Positions 1 to 9,066 of a stretch of DNA of 64,000 nt are shown piece by piece (position 1 is the first letter of the stretch; each line of letters opens with the position of its first letter). The translations under genes and the position numbers were made by a program. This stretch comes from Mojavia pulchra JT2-VF2 (GTDB taxonomy: Bacteria > Cyanobacteriota > Cyanobacteriia > Cyanobacteriales > Nostocaceae): positions 1-64,000 of the forward strand of contig JAHHHN010000004.1 in the NCBI GenBank assembly GCA_019359325.1, given 5' to 3'. The notes below the pieces were generated by a model. The model was not told the DNA's origin and did not search any database. It was given only the letters and a program-made list of their open reading frames with translations.

Positions 1-42
1 TCCACCTCAGAACTGCGTTCATCCACCTCAGAACTGCATTCA
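1..42. repeat. two-copy 21-bp direct repeat
   Basis: Two adjacent 21-bp units (1-21 and 22-42) differ at a single base. A cut copy may continue off the left edge. No reading frame is apparent in it. Confidence 0.7.
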
Positions 43-187
43 CCCGTTTCGGAACTTTAAACTTCCCAATTCCCAATCCCTAGTCCCCACTCCCAGCCCT
101 TGTTAAGACTCTCAAAACATCTGTATATGACCCAGATGTAGCAGAGCATAATAACCAAAGAGCAAACATTTAGAAGGAAAAAATCTC

Positions 188-895
188 ATGGTTGAAGATA
201 ACGGATCAATTCGCACCCTATCAGTTGATATTGGCGGTAGCGGTGTCAAGGCTATGGTATTAGATATCACAGGAAACCCTATAACAGAAAGGGCACGTTT
301 AGATACACCCCAACCAGCTAAACCAGAGGTTGTAATCAATGCGATTGTCGTCTTAGCAGCTGCTCAAGGTGACTTTCATCGTGTTTCAGTGGGTTTTCCT
401 GGTGTAGTGCGGTACGGAGTCACAGAAACAGCAGTAAACCTAGATCAAGAGTGGATTGGTTTTGATTTACAAACCGCTTTATCAAAGCAATTAAACAAGC
501 CTGTACGGGTAATTAATGATGCAGATATGCAAGGGTTGGGGGCAATAGCAGGTAAAGGTGTGGAATTAGTAATTACCTTGGGTACAGGATTTGGTTCGGC
601 TTTATTTGTCGATGGTAAATTAGTGCCGAATATGGAAATGGGGCATCATCAGTTTCGTAAAGGCGATACTTACGAAGAACAGCTAGGGCGCGCAACGTTA
701 GAAAAAATTGGTGAGAAAAGATGGAACCAGCGTTTAAAAAAGGCGATCGCATCTTTGCAGCATCTGTTCAATTATGATTGCCTTTATATCGGCGGTGGTG
801 AAGCTGTCAGAGTAAATATCGAGTTGCCTTTAAATGTAAAACTCATCCCTAATATCACTGGCTTATTGGGTGGTATTGCTTTGTGGCGAAATTAG
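188..895 (+). CDS. ROK-family sugar kinase, probably polyphosphate/ATP glucokinase-like
   Basis: The protein (235 aa) opens with the phosphate-binding motif DIGGSGVK (residues 14-21). It carries the catalytic NDAD segment and a second glycine-rich segment, TLGTGFGSAL, that are typical of the ROK/ASKHA sugar kinase fold. The zinc-binding CxCGxxGC motif of regulatory ROK proteins is absent; the equivalent region reads MGHHQFRKG, as in short PpgK-type glucokinases. No DNA-binding domain is present. The likely role is cytoplasmic phosphorylation of glucose or a related hexose with polyphosphate or ATP. The ATG is preceded by AGAAGGA, a plausible ribosome site. The phosphate donor and the sugar cannot be read from the sequence. 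Confidence 0.85.
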   Translation: MVEDNGSIRTLSVDIGGSGVKAMVLDITGNPITERARLDTPQPAKPEVVINAIVVLAAAQGDFHRVSVGFPGVVRYGVTETAVNLDQEWIGFDLQTALSKQLNKPVRVINDADMQGLGAIAGKGVELVITLGTGFGSALFVDGKLVPNMEMGHHQFRKGDTYEEQLGRATLEKIGEKRWNQRLKKAIASLQHLFNYDCLYIGGGEAVRVNIELPLNVKLIPNITGLLGGIALWRN

Positions 896-1021
896 GTGCG
901 ATTGGGCATTGGGCACTCTTTCCAGACAGATTTGTTACTGGCGTAAGTCTGGCGAGGGATGCAGTAAGCAGAAATCAAACTTATTCATTGAAGATGAGGA
1001 AATGATTAAGAATGATTAACC

Positions 1022-2038
1022 ATGCAATTAAAACCAATTAATCAACAGGTGGTAGCCATCGTTGGGGCTTCCAGTGGTATCGGGCGTGACGCAGCGCTGA
1101 GGTTTGCTCAACGTGGTGCAAAGGTTGTAGTTTCTGCCCGCAGCGAATCCGGGTTAAAGTCTTTGGTAGATGAGATTCAAGGCTTTGGTGGTGAGGCAAT
1201 TTATGTAATTGCAGATGTAAGTGACTTTCAGCAAGTAAAGGCGATCGCAGATAGAACTGTAGCAGAATACGGCAGAATCGATACTTGGGTTCATACTGCC
1301 GCTACAGGTGTAATTGCTCCTTTTGAGAAAATTACACCAGAGGAGTTTGCCAGAGTTGTTGATGTGACTTTGATGGGACAGGTATATGGTGCAATGGCAG
1401 CATTACCTTATCTCAAACAAGAAGGACGAGGAGCGTTAATTCATATTTCCTCAATGGAAGGTAGGCGCAGTCTGCCTCTACAAAGTCCCTATTCTACTGC
1501 CAAGCATGGTTTAGAAGGGTTCCTAGATGCCTTACGCGTTGAATTGCAACACGAAAAATGGCCTATCAGCGTTACCTCAATACTGCCTTCGACGATTAAC
1601 ACTCCCTACTACAATAAAGTTCGCACCAAACTAGGGGTGAAGCCTACAGGAGTACCCCCCTATTACCAACCTAGCCTTGTTAGCGATGCCATTCTCTACG
1701 CTGCGGAACACCCCATGCGTGATTTTGTGGTTGGGGATGCGGGCAAAGTATTAGATTTACTGCAACGCATTTCGCCATCTTTAGCGGATTCAATATTACT
1801 GGCGATCGCCTTTAAAGCACAGCGCACTAATGAGCCAAAATCAGAAGATGCGCCAAACAATGTTTTTGAACCGATTGAAGGTTATGACACAGTTGAGGGA
1901 GACTTTAGAAACTTATCGATACCCAGTTTCTTAGATGGGTTGGATATGAATCCGCCACTCAAATGGGGTGCGTTAGCATTTGCGGCATTAGGTGTTGCCG
2001 CACTTGCAGGTATATGGGGTACAAAGAATAACATTTAA
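1022..2038 (+). CDS. SDR-family oxidoreductase with C-terminal hydrophobic tail
   Basis: A short-chain dehydrogenase/reductase of 338 aa. The nucleotide-binding motif GASSGIG is at residues 15-21, the catalytic YxxxK is Y157/K161 and the serine lies in HISS (about 141-144). After the roughly 250-residue SDR core there is an extension ending in a hydrophobic stretch (about 313-332) that could anchor the enzyme to a membrane. Cyanobacteria and plant-associated bacteria carry such long SDRs of unknown substrate. It follows the ROK kinase on the same strand with a 126-bp gap, so co-transcription is possible but not shown. Confidence 0.85.
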   Translation: MQLKPINQQVVAIVGASSGIGRDAALRFAQRGAKVVVSARSESGLKSLVDEIQGFGGEAIYVIADVSDFQQVKAIADRTVAEYGRIDTWVHTAATGVIAPFEKITPEEFARVVDVTLMGQVYGAMAALPYLKQEGRGALIHISSMEGRRSLPLQSPYSTAKHGLEGFLDALRVELQHEKWPISVTSILPSTINTPYYNKVRTKLGVKPTGVPPYYQPSLVSDAILYAAEHPMRDFVVGDAGKVLDLLQRISPSLADSILLAIAFKAQRTNEPKSEDAPNNVFEPIEGYDTVEGDFRNLSIPSFLDGLDMNPPLKWGALAFAALGVAALAGIWGTKNNI

Positions 2039-2187
2039 GGGACTTCCAAGTAAAAAAATATTCCATCGCTTTGATGGCATAGGAGCAGGGGGAGGGAAAG
2101 CCGTTTTGAAGGAGTAAAATTTGATAATTTATTTTTTGGAGTTCCCTAATATCATTACCGACTGCATCTAATTCATCTCACAATAAC

Positions 2188-2222
2188 CCTCACCAATAAC
2201 TTTAATGGGTGAGGATTTTTTT
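2188..2222 (+). terminator. Rho-independent terminator after the SDR gene
   Basis: CCTCACC (2188-2194) pairs with GGTGAGG (2208-2214), followed by A and a run of eight T. It lies about 150 bp after the SDR stop codon. The rest of 2039-2359 holds only C-rich heptamer repeats (about 2273-2302) before the decarboxylase gene. Confidence 0.8.
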
Positions 2223-2359
2223 GAGTGATATAGCAAAGTGCTGAGTTTTGAGTAATAATTTCTCCCCTTGTCTCCCCTGCCCCCTGCCCCCTGCCCCCTG
2301 CCTCTTCCCTAACCTATTTACGGCAAAATAATTTCAATGAACAACAGCAACTAAATGCT

Positions 2360-3781
2360 ATGGAAGAAAATCAAAACTACCACATGACTTCAGAAGAATT
2401 TCGTCACTGGGGATATAAAACCATTGATTGGATAGCTGATTATTTAAATAATGTTGAAGAACTACCTGTTCTTTCTCAAGTTGAGCCTGGTGATATTAGA
2501 GCAAAGCTACCAGAAACTGCTCCTCAACAAGGAGAATCTTTTGCGGCAATTTTAAAAGATATTGATGAAATCATCGTACCGGGATTAACAAATTGGCAGT
2601 CTCCTAACTTCTTTGCTTTCTTTCCTACTGGTATATCTGCACCTTCAATTTTGGGAGAATTAATTAGTGCTGGTATGGGTGTGCAGGGAATGTTGTGGGC
2701 AACTTCTCCTGCTTGTACTGAGTTAGAAACTCATGTTCTAGATTGGCTAGTAGATATGCTAGAACTGCCCTTGCACTTCAAATCTTCAAACACAGGGGGA
2801 GGAGTAATTCAAGATTCAGCTAGTAGTGCTTCTCTTGTGGCTTTGGTAGCCGCTAGAGAACAAGCAAAAGCAGATGTTAGTAAATTGGTTGCTTACACTT
2901 CCACGCAAGCACACTCTTCAATTGAAAAGGGAGTAAAGATTGCCGGACTCAGCCGTGAAAACTTGCGTTTAATAGAGGTGGGTGCAGATTACGCCATGCA
3001 ACCAGAAGCACTACAGCAGTGTATTGAAAGTGATATTCAGGCAGGGTTAACGCCTTTTTACATTGCTGCTACTGTCGGGACAACTTCATCTAATGCGATC
3101 GATCCTTTAGCTAAGTTAGGAGCGATCGCCCAAAAATATCATATCTGGCTGCATGTTGATGGAGCAATGAGCGGCACAGCTGCTTTATGTCCTGAGTATC
3201 GCTGGATTCATCAGGGTTTGGAGTTAGCCGATAGCTATTGCTTCAACCCCCATAAATGGATGATGACTAACTTTGACTGCACTTGCTTTTACGTGCGAGA
3301 TAAAGCCAAACTGATTCAATCTCTTTCGATCATGCCGGAATTTCTCAAAAATCAAGCCAGTGAATCGGGGAAGGTAATCGACTATCGAGACTGGCAAATT
3401 CCTCTAGGGCGGAGATTCCGCAGCCTCAAGCTTTGGTTTGTGATTCGTCATTATGGCATTGAAGGCTTACAGCACTATGTGCGTAAGCATATAGCTTTAG
3501 CCCAAGAGTTTGCTGAGTGGGTAAAATCAGATCCACGCTTTGAGTTGGCTGCAAATCCGCCACTAAATTTAGTATGTTTTCGGCATCAAGGTGGCGATGA
3601 AATTAACCAGATAATTCTCAACAGTCTCAACTCTTCTGGAAAAATCTACCTTACCGCAACTAAGCTTGATCAAAAACTGACTTTACGAATGTCGATTGGC
3701 CAAGCCACAACTGAAAAGTTAAATGTGCAGCAAGCTTGGGAATTAATAAGTCAAATAGCTGATGCTAATGAGGGTATTTAG
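2360..3781 (+). CDS. PLP-dependent decarboxylase, aromatic-L-amino-acid decarboxylase (group II) family
   Basis: The 473-aa length and motifs match the DOPA/tryptophan/tyrosine decarboxylase family. The PLP lysine sits in NPHKW (K299), the cofactor-facing aspartate in HVDGAM (D267), and the ring-stacking histidine in QAHSS (H185). The N-terminal segment FRHWGYKTIDWIADY and the FFAFFPT motif are also family hallmarks. The enzyme should make an amine from an aromatic (or related) amino acid in the cytoplasm; the substrate is not resolved. The stop codon is 2 bp from the stop of the convergent phosphoribosyltransferase gene, leaving no room for a classical terminator between them. Confidence 0.9.
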   Translation: MEENQNYHMTSEEFRHWGYKTIDWIADYLNNVEELPVLSQVEPGDIRAKLPETAPQQGESFAAILKDIDEIIVPGLTNWQSPNFFAFFPTGISAPSILGELISAGMGVQGMLWATSPACTELETHVLDWLVDMLELPLHFKSSNTGGGVIQDSASSASLVALVAAREQAKADVSKLVAYTSTQAHSSIEKGVKIAGLSRENLRLIEVGADYAMQPEALQQCIESDIQAGLTPFYIAATVGTTSSNAIDPLAKLGAIAQKYHIWLHVDGAMSGTAALCPEYRWIHQGLELADSYCFNPHKWMMTNFDCTCFYVRDKAKLIQSLSIMPEFLKNQASESGKVIDYRDWQIPLGRRFRSLKLWFVIRHYGIEGLQHYVRKHIALAQEFAEWVKSDPRFELAANPPLNLVCFRHQGGDEINQIILNSLNSSGKIYLTATKLDQKLTLRMSIGQATTEKLNVQQAWELISQIADANEGI

Positions 3782-3783
3782 TC

Positions 3784-4449
3784 CTAAGTTCCAAGGGATA
3801 ATGCTTGATGATTATTTGTGGCTTTTGCCAATAAATCACGAACTTCATCATCTGTAGTTTGAGGAAATTGCTCATACCAGAGTCCAACGCTGTAAAATGG
3901 GCTGGGCGATGTAATACAAACAACCTCGTCTACCTCGCCTGCAAAGTCTTCGCAAGTTTGGGACGCAGCAACTGGTACTGCAACTACAATCCTGGCGGGT
4001 TGGTGTTTCCGCACTGCTTGAATAGCAGCCCACATGGTTGCACCCGTTGCTAAACCATCATCTACCAAAATGATTGTCTTTCCTTGCAATTCAGGGAAAG
4101 GGCGATTTCCCCGATAAAGCTGTTCTCGTCGCTCTAATTCTTTTTGTTCTTTCGTTGCTACTGTTTCAATTGTGGCATCCGATATATTTAACTGGCGCAC
4201 AATATCTTCATTAAGTATTTGTACACCACCAGAGGCGATCGCTCCCATTGCCAGCTCTTCTTGATTGGGTACACCGAGTTTGCGTACCACCAAAACATCT
4301 AAGGGCACATTTAAAGCTTTGGCAATTTCAAAGGCGACGGGTACACCACCTCTTGGCAAGGCTAGTAGTAGCACATTTGGACTATTAGCATAAGCTGCTA
4401 AATCTTGAGCTAAAAATTGACCTGCCAACCTTCGGTCTTTGAATAACAT
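3784..4449 (-). CDS. type I phosphoribosyltransferase-domain protein
   Basis: A 221-aa protein with the PRPP-binding loop VDDGLATGAT at about residues 129-138 and the conserved LPRGGVPVA near residues 30-39. This architecture is common among stand-alone phosphoribosyltransferase-like proteins of uncertain substrate in cyanobacteria and actinobacteria, sometimes found next to hydrolases. It is probably cytoplasmic; there is no signal peptide. The gene is convergent with the PLP decarboxylase. It is unlikely to be a dedicated purine salvage enzyme because no base-specific C-terminal signature is evident. Confidence 0.85.
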   Translation of the reverse strand: MLFKDRRLAGQFLAQDLAAYANSPNVLLLALPRGGVPVAFEIAKALNVPLDVLVVRKLGVPNQEELAMGAIASGGVQILNEDIVRQLNISDATIETVATKEQKELERREQLYRGNRPFPELQGKTIILVDDGLATGATMWAAIQAVRKHQPARIVVAVPVAASQTCEDFAGEVDEVVCITSPSPFYSVGLWYEQFPQTTDDEVRDLLAKATNNHQALSLGT

Positions 4450-5033
4450 GACTCAATTATGGTTACTAATATTATTAATCGGTTATTGCCGGTGTTGTTT
4501 CTTGTGTCTTGATTCTAGAAAGCTAAAAATTCTCTGTCTTCTGACTAATGGAGCGACATCTTCAAACTCAGTATCTATCTAAAGGGGGATTTTATTTTTT
4601 ATAGATATTTCTTTTAGAAAAATATTTTATAGTTGATACTTCCTATTTTAAATTGCTGTTGATAAAAATTTTAATGCATCAAGAGGATCGTTAGAATTGG
4701 TCAAATCCTGATTGCAACAATCCATCATGATTAAACACTAGTTTTAATTACCTATAGGAATGTTAAATCAATTGTGAGAAATTTTAAGTATAGCAATCCG
4801 ATTTGATTTCTGAACCACTCGTAGAGGTAAGGGACTGGGGATTGGGGACTGGGGACTGGGAAGAAGGAATAAAGGTGTACTGAATTTTGTTCAAAAATCA
4901 AATATGAGCCCTATAGTTTAGGGTGGGCAATGCTCACTTTTGTATATTTCTAAATATCTTTCTCCAACTAACTCAGTAGCTTGGTGTTAACATTAATAAC
5001 GCCCTTGTTAGTAAAAAATTAAAATTAATCAAT
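4450..5033. other. intergenic region without a recognised gene
   Basis: AT-rich region between the divergent phosphoribosyltransferase and phosphoesterase genes. It contains a GGGGACT/GGGGATT heptamer repeat at about 4831-4861. No convincing reading frame, RNA or terminator was seen. Confidence 0.6.
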
Positions 5034-5858
5034 ATGGACTTACTTTCAGAACCATTAAGTATCGAGTATTTAAATATTGAAATTCAAGGGCTACCTAAAT
5101 CATTACAAAATTCCAAAATAGTACAACTTTCGGATCTACATTTTGATGGACTACTGTTATCTGAAGATTTGCTAGCACAAGCAATTACAACTAGCAATCA
5201 ATTTCAGCCAGATTTAGTTGTACTTACAGGTGACTTTGTTACCCATAGTCCCAAACCAATTTATCAACTAGCAAATCGGCTGAAAAGTTTACAAAGTCGT
5301 GCTGGGATTTATGCAGTCTTGGGAAATCACGACCTTTATTTTCCTAACTCTAAAGCAGAAATCACTAGTGCTTTAACTGCTGTAGGAATTCAAGTTCTTT
5401 GGAATCAAGTCGTTTATCCTTTAGGGCCTGGTTTAGGATTAGTAGGGCTTCCTGATTATTGGTCACCAGAGTTCAATCCTGTACCTGTGATGCATCAATT
5501 AGATGTAAACACTCCCCGGATAGTCTTATCTCACAACCCAGATAGTGCAGAAGCACTACAAAAATGGCGCGTAGATTTACAACTTTCAGGACATACCCAC
5601 GGAGGACAAATAGTAATTCCCGGAGTTGGTTCTGTACCTAGTTGGATTCATGCGTCCCGTCATGAAATTCCCGAATTCCTCTGGACTTGGATACCTTTTT
5701 TAAAAGGGAAATGGCCAAGAGTGGTGAAGAATTGGCAATGGAGTCAAGGTTTACATTGGGTAGGCAAGAATAAGCTTTATGTTAATCGCGGTTTGGGAAC
5801 ATTTCCCCCAGGACGCTGGCATTGTCCTCCAGAAGTCACAGCGATCGCTTTAATTTAA
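5034..5858 (+). CDS. calcineurin-like metallophosphoesterase (YkuE-type)
   Basis: All five metal-binding motifs of the family are in order in this 274-aa protein: SDLHFDG (D34, H36), TGDFV (D67), GNHD (N98, H99), SHNPD (H167) and SGHTHGGQ (H187, H189). The protein should be a dinuclear-metal phosphoesterase. YkuE relatives are implicated in lipid or UDP-sugar-lipid hydrolysis, but the substrate here is unknown. There is no clear N-terminal membrane segment, unlike several YkuE proteins. It is monocistronic, flanked by repeats on both sides. Confidence 0.9.
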   Translation: MDLLSEPLSIEYLNIEIQGLPKSLQNSKIVQLSDLHFDGLLLSEDLLAQAITTSNQFQPDLVVLTGDFVTHSPKPIYQLANRLKSLQSRAGIYAVLGNHDLYFPNSKAEITSALTAVGIQVLWNQVVYPLGPGLGLVGLPDYWSPEFNPVPVMHQLDVNTPRIVLSHNPDSAEALQKWRVDLQLSGHTHGGQIVIPGVGSVPSWIHASRHEIPEFLWTWIPFLKGKWPRVVKNWQWSQGLHWVGKNKLYVNRGLGTFPPGRWHCPPEVTAIALI

Positions 5859-5996
5859 CGTGAGTTCGACAGTTAAAATTCTTATTCTGCAGGTGCGATC
5901 GCATTGCAGGTCGATGCAATTCAATTGCAGGGCGATGTATTAACATGGATACGAATAAATAAGAGTTTGAGAGAGTTTTTGTGTAAGTCCTATTTA

Positions 5997-6020
5997 ATTT
6001 TGAATTTTGAATTTTGAATT
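5997..6020. repeat. TTTTGAA heptamer short tandem repeat
   Basis: About three and a half tandem heptamers immediately downstream of the convergent gene on the minus strand. This repeat class is well known in Nostocales intergenic DNA. Confidence 0.75.
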
Positions 6021-6024
6021 ATTC

Positions 6025-7290
6025 CTACACTTTATCTTTTGCTGGTGGTACAATCCCAAACTTATTTAAACCCGCATCAATTTCCTTGAGCAGTTTAAAA
6101 TCCTCTGCTGGCAAGGGGTAACTGCTACTACTAAATAAACCTGCACTCACAGCAGGCTGCTTTTCTAAAAAAGAAAATGCTTGGCGAAACTGATAAGGTT
6201 CAGCTTTAATCGGTGCATCAAAATGGCAAGGAATAATCCACTCAAAGTTCCAATTCGCCACTTTATTAGCCCAGTTGATAGTTTCCTCTGGTGCGCGGTT
6301 GAGAATGAGAGTTTGTAAAATTGGTGCTACGAATAAACGACCATCCCCCCGTAGTGCATCAAATGATCGCTGCCAATCTTGTTGCCATTTGAAAGGGAAC
6401 AACCCGAAATACGCTTTTTTAGAGCGTTCTGGCGCTTTGATGGCATCGCGCAATACTTGACCTAATCCAAAAACGTCCAGCGCGCCTGGTTGAAAGTACA
6501 AAGCAAATAGCGAGATGCGTTGCCATCCCTTACAGCGATTTGCCTGAGTGTCTGGGACGATTTCATAAGCACGATCTTTGGCATGGAACAGCAAAGGGTA
6601 TGGATCTAATTGAACGATCGCAGGTGGCTCTTGTGGTACAGAAATTACTGAGTCTGTTACTAATAGTGTGTGCGATCGCTTGTGGAAAAATGCCACTTCC
6701 GCAAACTTACCCGGCCCTAGGTCGATGGGGCCTAGCACTGCATAGTCAAACTCTTCGGCAAAGGGTGTTTCTTTACTGTCTTCTGGGAGTGTGTGAGTAC
6801 GTTTGGCGGGTAAACCAAGCCAACTTAGTGGTAGATTAAGCGGAAAACTCCACTGATTGGGAGCCACAAATACCTGTGCATTGGGAAAGCGTCTAGCAAA
6901 CGGGCCAACGAATACCTTATGTTCTAGCCCAGAGATAGTTGGCAGGATAATGTATTTGACATCGCCATGTTCTGCTACTAACTCGTTGAGCAACCGGATA
7001 CACTCGGTTGTTGGTGCAACGGGAGCATAGACGAACAGACCCCCGGTATCTAGCTTCACAACAGTCATGCGAATGGGCACAACAACATAGAAGATGCCTT
7101 GCAACTGATCAAAAGTCCAGACTTTATCCTTAACTACTTCTTTGCGGATTGTCCGTCGTCTGCTGTATGGGTAGAGAGGCAAAGTAAACCAGAAGAACCA
7201 TGAAAAGTCCTTCGGATGACTTTGTTCGATGTTTCCTGCACGTTGATCATGAGCCACTCTGCGACCCTCCCCAAATTCCCAATGCTTCAT
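6025..7290 (-). CDS. DUF4336 domain-containing protein
   Basis: A 421-aa soluble-looking protein recognised as the cyanobacterial/plant DUF4336 family. The central region (about residues 80-300) resembles a degraded metallo-beta-lactamase-like fold, for example LNELVAEHGDVKYIILPT and HKVFVGPFARRFPNAQVFVAP. The canonical HxHxDH zinc motif of that fold is missing. No signal peptide is apparent. The biochemical role is unknown. The gene stands alone between the phosphoesterase and the PTOX-like gene. Confidence 0.75.
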   Translation of the reverse strand: MKHWEFGEGRRVAHDQRAGNIEQSHPKDFSWFFWFTLPLYPYSRRRTIRKEVVKDKVWTFDQLQGIFYVVVPIRMTVVKLDTGGLFVYAPVAPTTECIRLLNELVAEHGDVKYIILPTISGLEHKVFVGPFARRFPNAQVFVAPNQWSFPLNLPLSWLGLPAKRTHTLPEDSKETPFAEEFDYAVLGPIDLGPGKFAEVAFFHKRSHTLLVTDSVISVPQEPPAIVQLDPYPLLFHAKDRAYEIVPDTQANRCKGWQRISLFALYFQPGALDVFGLGQVLRDAIKAPERSKKAYFGLFPFKWQQDWQRSFDALRGDGRLFVAPILQTLILNRAPEETINWANKVANWNFEWIIPCHFDAPIKAEPYQFRQAFSFLEKQPAVSAGLFSSSSYPLPAEDFKLLKEIDAGLNKFGIVPPAKDKV

Positions 7291-7672
7291 TTGTTCTCCA
7301 GATGTTGGAGTTTAGCAAATTGTTGAGTGAATAAGGTACTTTTGCTCAAAATTTTACTTTCTCACCACTAATAGAAAGCTAGAAGTCACTATGCATCTAG
7401 GTATTTGTGTGAGCTTGATTGGTTTATTTTCTTAAGATATGGGTATTGATACCCAAGCAGTATCTTGAGAAAGATGATTCGGCTTAGTTTTTAACAGTAA
7501 TATAGCTATCTAAGTTTTATTTATTTAGCGTAGTCATTTTTGCGATTATTTACCATCTTACTTAAAAATTTAGCTAATTTTTTCTTGATAACAGCTTAAA
7601 AAGTGATTGATAGGAGCCGCGGATTTGGTCAATTCCTTGATTTCAGTCTGATTCACCGTACTAATGATTTAT
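7291..7672. other. divergent intergenic region, promoters expected
   Basis: About 390 bp between the DUF4336 gene and the PTOX-like gene, transcribed away from each other. It is AT-rich and must hold both promoters. No specific operator was recognised. A GTG at 7603 opens an in-frame extension of the PTOX-like gene that is not considered coding. Confidence 0.5.
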
Positions 7673-7677
7673 GGAGG
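7673..7677 (+). promoter_or_regulatory. ribosome binding site GGAGG that fixes the PTOX start
   Basis: A perfect GGAGG lies 6 nt before ATG at 7684. It argues against the longer frame opening at GTG 7603, which has no comparable site. Confidence 0.75.
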
Positions 7678-7683
7678 ATTTTA

Positions 7684-8391
7684 ATGATTCGCTTACTGGT
7701 TAACATTCTAGTCGCTGTCATCAATACAATTTACCGCGATCGCTCTTATCCTCGCTTTTATGTATTGGAAACCGTAGCACGAGTACCTTACTTCTCTTAT
7801 CTTTCAGTTTTGCACCTTTATGAAACTCTGGGAATTTGGCGCAAAGCCGATTGGCTCAAAGTTCACTTCGCACAAACTTGGAATGAGTTGCATCATCTAT
7901 TGATTATGGAATCTTTGGGAGGTGCGGCCTTTTGGGGCGATCGCTTTTTAGCAAAAACAGCTGCACTGATTTACTACTGGGTTATTGTGGCACTGTATAT
8001 AATTTCTCCTCGTTCTGCTTATCATTTCATGGAATTGGTAGAAAATCACGCTTACAGTAGTTATGAAAAATTTCTCACGGCGCAAGAGGCCGAGTTGAAA
8101 GCACAACCTGCACCGGAGGTAGCAATACGTTACTACCGTGATGGTGATCTCTATCTGTTTGATGAATTTCAAACGGCTCATCAGCCAGCAGAACGCCGTC
8201 CTAAAATTGAAAATCTCTATGATGTCTTTGTGGCAATTCGAGATGATGAGATGGAGCATGTCAAGACGATGGGAGCTTGTCAACAAGCAAATGCTCAAAT
8301 ATCATTCAAGAGTCCTCATAGCCTCGAAGCTAAAAAAGCAGTTGTAGAAAAATCTGAGGTTAATAGTGGTGAGGTATCAACTGCTCAATAG
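7684..8391 (+). CDS. plastid terminal oxidase (PTOX)/alternative oxidase homologue
   Basis: From ATG 7684 the protein is 235 aa. It shows the AOX-type di-iron carboxylate set: ETVARVPYF, WNELHHLLIMES, ENHAYSSYE and RDDEMEHVKTM, giving Glu/ExxH ligands in four helices. Such enzymes oxidise plastoquinol and reduce O2 to water on the thylakoid or cytoplasmic membrane, acting as an electron safety valve under high light or low carbon. The family is patchy among cyanobacteria. The short first 30 residues (MIRLLVNILVAVINTIYRD) form a hydrophobic interfacial helix. A strong terminator follows at 8443-8485. Confidence 0.9.
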   Translation: MIRLLVNILVAVINTIYRDRSYPRFYVLETVARVPYFSYLSVLHLYETLGIWRKADWLKVHFAQTWNELHHLLIMESLGGAAFWGDRFLAKTAALIYYWVIVALYIISPRSAYHFMELVENHAYSSYEKFLTAQEAELKAQPAPEVAIRYYRDGDLYLFDEFQTAHQPAERRPKIENLYDVFVAIRDDEMEHVKTMGACQQANAQISFKSPHSLEAKKAVVEKSEVNSGEVSTAQ

Positions 8392-8442
8392 TGCCCATTG
8401 CATCGCATGACGTTGATATATTTTTGGTATGGAACTAATAAC

Positions 8443-8485
8443 AATAACCTACCCAGCAGGTAACTAGGTAGGTTATTATTTTTTT
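8443..8485 (+). terminator. Rho-independent terminator after PTOX-like gene
   Basis: Perfect 11-bp stem AATAACCTACC (8443-8453) / GGTAGGTTATT (8467-8477), followed by a T-rich run to 8485. Confidence 0.85.
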
Positions 8486-8592
8486 ACTAAAAAAAGAGGA
8501 ATTGCGCGCAGCATCTCCGACAGGAGAAGGCGATCGCCAACATCAATTTTACTTTTTTAGCCACTGAATTAAAGTTGCTCTATGTTGCTCTA

Positions 8593-9066
8593 TTATGTAG
8601 TCATGGCAGCTTGAACTTCATCTTCTAGTTGTGCTTTAGTCTTTCTAAATTCTCTGCCTAGTTCAATTAGTTTCTGCTCACTCATATACTCAGAAATAGA
8701 TTTAAATATTTCGTTTTCTTCTTCTTCTACATGATGTTTAACAGCCTTTTTCAGTTCAGTAATTTTTTTCTTGAACTCAGAGTCATTTGGTTTTAGTGAC
8801 TTAATTTCTTCTAAGATAATTTTAGCTTCTTCGTGTTCTTGTTCAGCTTCTTCAATATATTTTGCAGTTCTTGGGTATTCCCGCATTGCAGGGTAGAAGA
8901 CTAACTCTTCAGTTCGAGTATGTAATGTCAATGCTCTATATATTTCATTAAAGCACTCATATAATTGATTGAAATTAGCCTTTTCTGCCTCTGCAAACAG
9001 CTTTTCAACTTGGCGATGTTCCTTTTCTAACAAAGTAATTATATTTGGTGTTTGAATTTTAGTCAT
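8593..9066 (-). CDS. hemerythrin HHE cation-binding domain protein
   Basis: A 157-aa, all-helical, highly charged protein. The di-iron ligands are visible as H17 in KEHRQVE, HTRTEE (about 49-54), the H/E pair in EAEQEHEEA, and HHVEEEENEIF near residue 111. Bacterial proteins of this type bind O2 or NO or sense iron and redox state. No fused signalling domain is present. Possible roles include oxygen buffering or stress response. It is a single gene; its upstream region (9067-9775) is long and gene-poor. Confidence 0.85.
   Translation of the reverse strand: MTKIQTPNIITLLEKEHRQVEKLFAEAEKANFNQLYECFNEIYRALTLHTRTEELVFYPAMREYPRTAKYIEEAEQEHEEAKIILEEIKSLKPNDSEFKKKITELKKAVKHHVEEEENEIFKSISEYMSEQKLIELGREFRKTKAQLEDEVQAAMTT

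Noticed and set aside
4655-4732. 26-codon minus-strand frame beginning with two ATG codons
   Set aside because: Too short, no ribosome site and no recognised homologue; cannot be separated from chance.
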